Positions 52,373 through 57,706 of a DNA stretch of 57,706 bases are shown in pieces. A program made the position numbers and the translations under genes. The stretch lies in assembly GCA_027488115.1 (NCBI GenBank), contig JAIYCG010000046.1, forward strand, positions 1 to 57,706, read 5' to 3'. The notes under the pieces were generated by a model. The model did no database searches and was not told the origin of the DNA. It saw only the letters and a program-made list of their open reading frames with translations. Positions within the stretch are counted from its first letter, which is position 1, and each line of letters begins with the position of its first letter. This DNA comes from Comamonadaceae bacterium (GTDB taxonomy: Bacteria > Pseudomonadota > Gammaproteobacteria > Burkholderiales > Burkholderiaceae_C).

Positions 52373-52416
52373 TGTGATCCTGCGCACATCTTGAGGTGTC
52401 TTTTCCTTTTTATACT
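52373..52416 (+). promoter_or_regulatory. CRP-type operator and -10 box of the FecR-cyclase operon
   Basis: TGTGA-TCCTGC-GCACA (52373-52388) differs from the consensus TGTGA-N6-TCACA at one base. The -10 hexamer TATACT lies at 52411-52416, its first base 30.5 bases from the operator centre. The start of transcription would be near 52423, placing the site at about -42, the class II position where CRP replaces the -35 box; no good -35 is present. The spacing equals that of the site at 57277. Confidence 0.65.
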
Positions 52417-52439
52417 AGCCCCCTACATTGCGCCATAAC

Positions 52440-53759
52440 ATGCATATTCAAGCCCTTCCACACACTCAAACAGCAGCTTTGGCCCGCTCGTTCAGCCGCG
52501 CGTGGGCAGTGGTCGCTTCATTCTTGATTTTCATGGTGTTGTTGAGTTTGGGCGGCAGGGTTCACGCAACCCAAGTGGTGGGTGAGGTTACGCTCACCAT
52601 TGGCAAGTCGCAAATTGACCGCGCCCAAGTCGTCGTCGAAACTCAAAAGGGCGGCTCGGTGCAAGAGGGGGATGTCATTCGCACCACTGACAATGGTCAC
52701 GTGCACATTCGCTTCATTGATGGTGCCCGAGTCAGTGTGCGCCCCAATTCTGTTTTTCGCATTCACGAGTTCAAATACAGTCCAGCCGACCCTTCTGCTT
52801 CCGTGGTTCGCCTCAGCCTTGACTCTGGCGAAGCGCGCTCCATCTCAGGTGCTGCAGCCCAAGCGGCCAAAGAACGTTTTCGCCTGAACACCCCCTTGGT
52901 CGCCATTGGCGTCAAGGGCACCGACTTTGTCACCCAAGTTTCTAAAGAAGTCATCCGCGTGACGGTTAATCAAGGTGCCATCGTGATGGCCCCTTTCGAC
53001 AGCAGTTGCAAGGCCGATGCTTTGGGCGTTTGTACCTCAGCCCGCGCCAAAGAACTTACCGCAGAAATGTTGGGCCAAGCTTTGGTTTACCGAATTGGCA
53101 CCACCGACCCCAGCTTTCAAAATGTCAGCAAACCAGGTCAGTCAGACAACACCAAGCTGTTGCAACTAGATCGCCAAGTTCGCGATGCTGCCGACAAGCC
53201 TTTGGCATCCGACACCGAAGCCAAAAACCCCCTCAATGCCGTTGGTAACAATCGCCTCATTTGGGGTCGTTGGGCCCGTGACCCCATTGCCAACGACAAC
53301 CTCACAGTGCCCTTTTTGGAAGCCATGCGCGGAAACGAAGTGACGGTCGGTGATGGCTACTACTTCTTGTTCCGTGAGCCAAGCAACATCAATGTGTTGC
53401 CAACCCTTACCTCCAAAGCAGAATTTGCACTCAAGTCTTCTTCTGCGTATTACCGCAACGCTGCCAACGAAATGGTGCCAGCCAGTGTGACGTCTGGCAA
53501 CCTGTCCATCGACTTTGGTGCCAAATCTTATGCCACCCAACTTGGCCTGAGTGCCGAGGGCACAGGCATTCAAATTTTCACGCAATCCGGCAGCATCAAC
53601 GCCGGCACAGGCATCTTCTTGGGCCGCTCGGGCCCCGAAGCTGCGCCAACCAGCAGCTTGGCTGGCGCCATTTCTTTGGATGCCCGCCAAGCCGGTTACC
53701 TCTTTAAAACCCAGGCGGGTCGTGGCTCCTTTGTAGGTGCCACCCTCTGGGGTCGCTAA
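52440..53759 (+). CDS. FecR-domain periplasmic/surface-signalling protein
   Basis: The 439-aa product has an N-terminal signal or anchor helix (~22-43, AVVASFLIFMVLLSLGGRVHA) followed by a FecR domain: GEVTLTIGKSQIDRAQ, GDVIRTTDNGHVHIRFIDGARVSVRP, and VRLSLDSGEARSISG with TPLVAIGVKGTDFV. Here the FecR fold is not tied to a sigma factor; such stand-alone proteins often precede CHASE2 cyclase genes. The C-terminal ~200 residues are beta-rich without a known domain. ATG 52440 lies just after a CRP-type promoter. The cyclase gene starts 9 bases downstream. Confidence 0.82.
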   Translation: MHIQALPHTQTAALARSFSRAWAVVASFLIFMVLLSLGGRVHATQVVGEVTLTIGKSQIDRAQVVVETQKGGSVQEGDVIRTTDNGHVHIRFIDGARVSVRPNSVFRIHEFKYSPADPSASVVRLSLDSGEARSISGAAAQAAKERFRLNTPLVAIGVKGTDFVTQVSKEVIRVTVNQGAIVMAPFDSSCKADALGVCTSARAKELTAEMLGQALVYRIGTTDPSFQNVSKPGQSDNTKLLQLDRQVRDAADKPLASDTEAKNPLNAVGNNRLIWGRWARDPIANDNLTVPFLEAMRGNEVTVGDGYYFLFREPSNINVLPTLTSKAEFALKSSSAYYRNAANEMVPASVTSGNLSIDFGAKSYATQLGLSAEGTGIQIFTQSGSINAGTGIFLGRSGPEAAPTSSLAGAISLDARQAGYLFKTQAGRGSFVGATLWGR

Positions 53760-53768
53760 GCCAGTGCT

Positions 53769-55760
53769 ATGAAACTGGACGCACTTCTCAAAAAACCTTT
53801 GTGGCTCTACGCCGCTGTGTCAGTGATGGCAGCGGTCATGATGGCTTTGGTGTCTGCCATTTGGGCCCCCCAATTGCAACAATGGGAAGAAAGTGTGGCC
53901 AGCCGCACTTGGTCTTTGGCCAACCCAAATGCCACCGAGCGTCGCGTCGTGGTGGTCGACATCGACGAAAAAAGCACTCAGGCACTGGGTCCATGGCCAT
54001 GGCCTCGTGAGCGAGTGGCTACTTTGCTGTCAGGCCTTGATGCGTATGGTGTCAACCTCAAAGTGGTTGATGTTCTCTTTGAGGGTGCTCAAGACCTCAC
54101 GCAAGACCAGAAATTGGCAGCCGCCCTGAAGGCTGGCGCACCCACCGTCATTTCTCAATTGTTTGCGCTCAATCCCCAGGCGCAATTGAAGTCTGGTCAG
54201 TTGGCTGGTTCTATCGGTGCTTGCCCAGCAGCAGGCAATACGGCACAAGCTTCAGGAACCCCAGCCTTTGGCTTCATGGGTGCCGAGACCCTGTTTGCAC
54301 AAAGCAGCGCTGGCGTGGGTCACATCACGCCCACCATCGATGCCGACGGCAGCATTCGCCGAGTGCCAGCCATTGTTTGCTACGACGGTCAGGCCTATCC
54401 CACTTTGATGGTCGCGGGCTTGGCGGCAGCCACGGGTAGCCAGCCAGTATGGCGCAAAGCATCGTCTGATTTGTTCAGTGCAAGCAGCGCTCAGACATTG
54501 GACATTGGCGGCTTGCAATTGCCCTTGGATGCCCAAGGCCAGTTGCGTGTGTCATACCAAATGCCTCGCGAAGGATTTGCCTCCGTGTCAGCCGTAGACG
54601 TGTTGCAGGGCAAAGTGCCATCTAGCATGCTCAAGGGGGCTTGGGTCTTGGTGGGCTCTACCGCGTTTGGTGGAGGTGATGCAGTGCCCACCCCCCAAGG
54701 TGGCGCTGTGGGCGGTGTAGAGGTTCACGCGCAACTCATGTCTGCGGCACTAGATGCCCGCACACCTTTTACACCATTGTGGGCGCCACTTTGGCCATTG
54801 GCCACAGGTTTGCTAAGCTTGCTGGTCTTGGTCTTTTCTTTGCGTGCTGCGGGTCCCAAAGCCGCCGTGGTCATGCCAATGGTCGCCGTGGCCACTGGCG
54901 CATCTGTCTTTGGTGTGCATGCCGCCTTGTTGTTGGTTTGGCACCAGTGGTTGGGCTGGGGTCAGCCGGTCATGTTTGTGGCTTTGGCCGCCGTCCTTCT
55001 AACTGGCTCTGAAATGTTGCGGGTGCGCGCCGAGCGCGAGCGCCTCTTCGAAAACCTGTCAAGCTATTTGCCTGAAGGCGCTGCTCGCCGCGTGGCGTTT
55101 GAGGGCCCAAGCGCGCAGGTGGTTGCTGAAACCCGTGAAGCCACCGTGATGTTGGTCGATCTGCGCAACTTTTCGGCTTACTGCGAAGAACGCGAACCCG
55201 AAGACGCCGCCATGGTGCTTCACTTGTTTTACACCACCCTTGATCGCATCGTGACCGAGCATGGTGGCGTTGTAGAGCAAATGGTGGGCGATGGCCTTAC
55301 AGCGGTTTGGAACGGCTCGAGCCCCTGCAACCAACATGCCCAAAAAGCCATGCAGGCAGCCGAAGTCATTTGGAAAGAAGGCGTGGCCCAGTTGCCCAAA
55401 GTGGCTTCCAGAAAAACACCGCCCCTAGACATCGGCATTGGCATCGAAACTGGCCCTGTCATGGTGGGCTCCTTTGGCCCTGCTCGGCGCCGCGTTCACA
55501 CCGTCATGGGCGAGGCCGTCAGTGTGGCCTCTCGTTTAGAAAAACTCACCTCAGAGTTGGGTTACCCCGTGTTGGTGGGCCCGCAGGCCAAGGCGCAGTC
55601 GGGCCATGAAGACATGCAAAAGCTGGGTGACTTTTTGTTGTCCGGCATGCGCACACCGCGAACGGTGTATGCCTTGCAAATTGAGGTAGACCCCTCGCAT
55701 TTGCATTTGGTATCTGGTTTGGATGCAGGATTTGCTTCCGAAGCCAGTATGATCGGCTAG
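53769..55760 (+). CDS. CHASE2-domain class III adenylate/guanylate cyclase
   Basis: 663 aa: a transmembrane helix (~12-32), a CHASE2 sensor domain outside the membrane (~40-330, with VVVVDIDEKSTQALGPWPWPR and GAWVLVGSTAFG), three helices (~338-415), and a cyclase domain (~450-640). The two metal-binding Asp are present (D464 in MLVDLRNF, D508 in MVGDGLTAV). The catalytic Asn of the usual VNxAAR motif is Ser (S585 in GEAVSVASRLE), although Arg589 remains. Activity may therefore be low or altered. It is in an operon with the FecR gene and the beta-barrel gene. It probably makes cAMP or cGMP in response to an envelope signal, in line with the Crp-family regulator and CRP-type sites nearby. Confidence 0.88.
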   Translation: MKLDALLKKPLWLYAAVSVMAAVMMALVSAIWAPQLQQWEESVASRTWSLANPNATERRVVVVDIDEKSTQALGPWPWPRERVATLLSGLDAYGVNLKVVDVLFEGAQDLTQDQKLAAALKAGAPTVISQLFALNPQAQLKSGQLAGSIGACPAAGNTAQASGTPAFGFMGAETLFAQSSAGVGHITPTIDADGSIRRVPAIVCYDGQAYPTLMVAGLAAATGSQPVWRKASSDLFSASSAQTLDIGGLQLPLDAQGQLRVSYQMPREGFASVSAVDVLQGKVPSSMLKGAWVLVGSTAFGGGDAVPTPQGGAVGGVEVHAQLMSAALDARTPFTPLWAPLWPLATGLLSLLVLVFSLRAAGPKAAVVMPMVAVATGASVFGVHAALLLVWHQWLGWGQPVMFVALAAVLLTGSEMLRVRAERERLFENLSSYLPEGAARRVAFEGPSAQVVAETREATVMLVDLRNFSAYCEEREPEDAAMVLHLFYTTLDRIVTEHGGVVEQMVGDGLTAVWNGSSPCNQHAQKAMQAAEVIWKEGVAQLPKVASRKTPPLDIGIGIETGPVMVGSFGPARRRVHTVMGEAVSVASRLEKLTSELGYPVLVGPQAKAQSGHEDMQKLGDFLLSGMRTPRTVYALQIEVDPSHLHLVSGLDAGFASEASMIG

Positions 55761-55793
55761 TCGTCTACCCTTCTTTTATTCATCATCAAAGCT

Positions 55794-57212
55794 GTGCCGA
55801 TTGAACAGTCTGGCTGCGGAACATTTCGCACAAAGCCGGTGCCCAGATGGGGCTTGTTAGCCTTGCTTGCCTTGGGTTTGAGCGCGCCTGCTGCGTTTGC
55901 GCAAAACAACCTATCGGGTGTGCCATCCAATGCTTGCCCCAGCCCTCAAGAATGGCAGCAAGCCACTTTGATGCAATTGGCAGCTTGGGCAGAAGCTTGT
56001 GATGACAACGCGTTCTTCCATGCGCACCGTGGTGCCCAGTTGTTGGCCCTAAGTCAAACCGATGCGGCTGCAGTCTCTTTAGAAAAAGCCCTGCTTCTTA
56101 ACCCCGACTTGCCTGGTGCTCAGCTTGATTACGCCCAGGCCTTGGCCCAAATTGGCTTGCAGGGCTCAGCACGTGCCATTTTGCAAAATGTTTTGCAACG
56201 GCCCGACATTCAACCCAATTTAAAAGCACAACTGAGTACAGTACAAACCGGTTCAGCCGCAGCCAGAGTGGGTTCGGCTCCCCTGTGGCAATGGAATGGC
56301 ATGATTCAAACTGCCTACGGCCGAGAAAGTAACTTGAACAGCGCTACCCACACAGACTCACTGACCCTGTACCTCTCCAATGGCCCAGTCACTTTGGGCT
56401 TAACTGACAATGCCAAGCCAGTGGCAGGGGAAGCTTTCAAAAGTACGGCAGCCCTGCAAGGTGTGATGAGAGGGGCAGGTGGCCAGGCGTTGTCTGTCAA
56501 TCTGACCTTGGCTGCCAAAACGGGTGCGGCCAGCGTGAATGGTAACAACCGCACTGCAGAAGGTGCTTTGAAATACAGCCTGCCCATGTTGGCTGGCAAT
56601 GCCTCTGGGTTTTGGCAATTCACGGCTGGCGGCACGGAGTTTTGGCTAGGCAATCAAACAGCCTACCAAGATCAAGGCTTACAACTTAAGTATGCTTGGG
56701 ACTCTCTGGGGGCGGCCTGTAAATGGGCGCCAGCCATTGGCCGAATAGACCAGCAGTTTCCACAATCGAGCACTTTGAACGGGGTGTACACCTATGGCCG
56801 CATCGATTGGGTGTGCAGCAGCTCCAAAAACCAAGAAACTTACTTGGCGCTAGGCGGAGGGCAAGACAAAGCGCAAGACATCAGCCGGCCAGGAGGTCAC
56901 CGCGAGCGCAAAGACATTTTGTTGCGCCATGAGCAAATTGTGAACATGGCTTTATGGCCAGTTGTTTCTGGCCAATTGTCAGCATGGTTGCGCTATGCCC
57001 ACAGCCAAGACAAATTAGCGTACAGCGAGCTTTTGGGTGACCTGAAATCCAGCACTCGCCGCACAGATTTAGGCTTGGGTTATTGGGTGCCAGTTACAAA
57101 ACAATGGCATATCGGACTAAACCTTGAAGCCACTTCACAAAAATCCAATAACACCTTGTTTAATTTGAAGAATTCAAGTTTTTACATGGGTGTCAGGTGG
57201 GCAAATGATTAA
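55794..57212 (+). CDS. TPR plus outer-membrane beta-barrel protein
   Basis: The 472-aa product has a signal peptide (WGLLALLALGLSAPAAFA), tetratricopeptide-like helices (~60-150, HRGAQLLALSQTDAAAVSLEKAL), then a ~300-residue series of alternating strands ending in FYMGVRWAND, typical of an outer-membrane barrel. This layout resembles surface-protein assembly modifiers (DUF560/Slam-like) and may help place the adjacent surface protein. GTG 55794 is given; GTG 55839 would make a shorter, cleaner signal peptide. It is the third gene of the FecR-cyclase operon, 33 bases after the cyclase gene. Confidence 0.7.
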   Translation: MPIEQSGCGTFRTKPVPRWGLLALLALGLSAPAAFAQNNLSGVPSNACPSPQEWQQATLMQLAAWAEACDDNAFFHAHRGAQLLALSQTDAAAVSLEKALLLNPDLPGAQLDYAQALAQIGLQGSARAILQNVLQRPDIQPNLKAQLSTVQTGSAAARVGSAPLWQWNGMIQTAYGRESNLNSATHTDSLTLYLSNGPVTLGLTDNAKPVAGEAFKSTAALQGVMRGAGGQALSVNLTLAAKTGAASVNGNNRTAEGALKYSLPMLAGNASGFWQFTAGGTEFWLGNQTAYQDQGLQLKYAWDSLGAACKWAPAIGRIDQQFPQSSTLNGVYTYGRIDWVCSSSKNQETYLALGGGQDKAQDISRPGGHRERKDILLRHEQIVNMALWPVVSGQLSAWLRYAHSQDKLAYSELLGDLKSSTRRTDLGLGYWVPVTKQWHIGLNLEATSQKSNNTLFNLKNSSFYMGVRWAND

Positions 57213-57276
57213 ATTGTTCAAAATCCTCACGAAAATGCGTTGTTTTTTTGCAAATAAGCGTTTTCATGCCCTTGTG

Positions 57277-57320
57277 TGTGACTCAAATCACAAAAAACGC
57301 TTCAAGAAATCTTCTACAAT
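57277..57320 (+). promoter_or_regulatory. Perfect CRP-type operator with -10 box (surface-protein promoter)
   Basis: TGTGA-CTCAAA-TCACA (57277-57292) is an exact match to the CRP consensus. TACAAT (57315-57320) is a good -10 box; its first base is 30.5 bases from the operator centre, identical to the FecR promoter. Transcription would start near 57327, giving a class II position of about -42. No -35 box is present, which fits activator dependence. Confidence 0.72.
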
Positions 57321-57398
57321 CCCCTCACAGCGCATAAATGGGCTTCCTCTATTAGGAAACCTGTGCATGTTTAATTAACTTTGAAAAGGAGAAAGTCG

Positions 57399-57455
57399 AT
57401 GAAAAAGTCTTCACACCAGACTTTCATTGCTTACTATGAGCAACAAACGTACTAA
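57399..57455 (+). CDS. 18-codon leader ORF before the surface-protein gene
   Basis: The reading frame MKKSSHQTFIAYYEQQTY has a very strong Shine-Dalgarno (AAAAGGAGA, 57385-57393) a few bases upstream and lies ~70 bases after the predicted transcription start. The peptide has three Tyr and three Gln in 11 residues. A hairpin with a T-run follows, so translation of this ORF could control passage into the downstream gene. No known peptide family was recognised. Confidence 0.5.
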   Translation: MKKSSHQTFIAYYEQQTY

Positions 57456-57483
57456 AGTTTGTAATGCTTTGAGCATTCATAAA

Positions 57484-57549
57484 CCCACAAAAGCCTGCAT
57501 TCTGCAGAGCGCATTGACCCCAGTGCGCTCTGTCGAGTGTGGGCTTTTT
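57484..57549 (+). terminator. Large hairpin with T-run in the surface-protein leader (terminator/attenuator)
   Basis: The inner stem CAGAGCGCA/TGCGCTCTG (57505-57513 with 57524-57532) is perfect. The outer stem CCCACA/TGTGGG (57484-57489 with 57538-57543) closes it. Five T residues follow (57545-57549). An alternative outer pairing AAAGCC/GGCTTT (57490-57495 with 57542-57547) also exists, so two mutually exclusive structures are possible. Confidence 0.6.
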
Positions 57550-57566
57550 GCTTAGCTCGCACTCGG

Positions 57567-57582
57567 TTTCTTTGCAAAGAAA
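57567..57582. promoter_or_regulatory. 16-base perfect palindrome upstream of the surface-protein start
   Basis: TTTCTTTGCAAAGAAA is fully self-complementary and lies 39 bases before the start codon. It could be a dimeric regulator's operator or an RNA hairpin. There is no further evidence. Confidence 0.35.
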
Positions 57583-57621
57583 TCAGTTTTTTTACATAAA
57601 CCCTAAAAAGGAAACTCTCAA

Positions 57622-57706
57622 ATGCCAATCTCAACAAACGGCGTAATCATCACTCGAGTCGCTGGCGCTCTGTACGGCGAGTACCTGAGCAACGCTTCTT
57701 ACAACG
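57622..57706 (+). CDS. Start of probable secreted surface protein/adhesin (partial, runs off the window)
   Basis: Twenty-eight codons are visible, beginning MPISTNGVIITRVAGALYGE and continuing EYLSNASYN. An AAAAAGGAAA Shine-Dalgarno lies about 8 bases before ATG 57622. There is no N-terminal signal peptide, as is common for type I secreted repeat proteins and S-layer-type proteins. The preceding TPR/beta-barrel and FecR/CHASE2 genes often accompany large surface proteins. The family cannot be set from so few residues. Confidence 0.6.
   Translation, partial: MPISTNGVIITRVAGALYGEYLSNASYN

Larger units (their letters stand above)
57213..57621. other. Regulatory region before the surface-protein gene
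   Basis: This ~400-base gap is unusually rich in signals: a CRP-type promoter (57277-57320), a 5' leader with a strong Shine-Dalgarno and an 18-codon ORF (57399-57455), a large terminator-like hairpin (57484-57549), and a 16-base palindrome (57567-57582). AAGGAA then leads to the start codon at 57622. Confidence 0.7.

Noticed and set aside
57190..57378. 62-codon open frame after the beta-barrel gene
   Set aside because: It begins inside the preceding gene and runs through the CRP-type operator and -10 box, without its own ribosome-binding site.
57452..57637. Minus-strand frame of 61 codons in the surface-protein leader
   Set aside because: It overlaps the hairpin and palindrome, has no Shine-Dalgarno, and its Arg/Leu-rich product matches nothing I know.
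1..57706. CRISPR arrays, tRNA and rRNA genes
   Set aside because: No regularly spaced direct repeats of CRISPR type, no tRNA-like T-loop/CCA structures and no rRNA-like sequence were noticed in the gaps.

Overview
The window looks like chromosomal DNA from a betaproteobacterium of the Burkholderiales, most likely a freshwater Comamonadaceae relative (Limnohabitans/Rhodoferax-like). This is judged from protein character only: a double-length UvrA, an MHS-type MFS carrier, a MauG-like cytochrome, and a Wzm/Wzt plus WbaP-type polysaccharide locus. No rRNA, tRNA or CRISPR array was seen.

Layout. (1) 1-4180: the last 26 codons of an IS3-family transposase, an MHS-family MFS transporter with its terminator, a 144-base near-perfect hairpin (REPIN/MITE-like), a 68-residue membrane-anchored peptide, and a di-haem cytochrome peroxidase gene broken by one in-frame TAA. 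(2) 4180-34660: a complete type VI secretion (T6SS) island with all 13 core components, in the order tssB, tssC, hcp, tssE, tssF, tssG, clpV, vgrG, [MORN protein, DUF4280 PAAR-like protein, small membrane protein, solute-binding protein, two DAACS-like symporters], tssJ, tssK, tssL, tssM, tssA. It is flanked by unrecognised proteins: a divergent pair (144 aa and a 1471-aa coiled-coil giant) before tssB, and a 401-aa hydrophobic helical protein after tssA. (3) 34845-40661: a tandem-duplicated 1938-aa UvrA that carries a 75-base, 25-codon repeat element inside its reading frame. (4) 40698-51615: an O-antigen/polysaccharide locus with a ligase/polymerase, glycosyltransferases, a WbaP-like initiating phosphosugar transferase, an acyltransferase, a methyltransferase with a coiled-coil tail, an LpxL-like protein and a Wzt/Wzm ABC exporter. 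(5) 51618-57706: a Crp/Fnr regulator in line with wzm-wzt, then a FecR-domain protein, a CHASE2 class III nucleotide cyclase, a TPR plus beta-barrel outer-membrane protein, and the first 28 codons of a probable secreted surface protein.

How the parts may work together. In the T6SS island most genes overlap or nearly touch, so the transporter cassette inside it is probably co-transcribed with the secretion machine. This suggests amino-acid or dicarboxylate uptake or sensing linked to contact-dependent killing, which is inference. In the last block, two CRP-type operators (TGTGA-N6-TCACA, and one with a single mismatch) sit at exactly the same distance from a -10 hexamer, in front of the FecR-cyclase operon and in front of the surface-protein gene. 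The Crp-family regulator encoded here carries the RETVTR recognition helix expected for such sites. Together these outline a self-contained nucleotide-signalling circuit controlling a cell-surface protein, and perhaps O-antigen export. Both the regulator's cAMP pocket and the cyclase's catalytic Asn are altered, so the ligand is uncertain.

The best candidates for something new are the cyclase/Crp/twin-operator/surface-protein circuit with its leader ORF and hairpin, the transporter cassette inside the T6SS operon, and the unrecognised giant coiled-coil and helical proteins at the T6SS borders.
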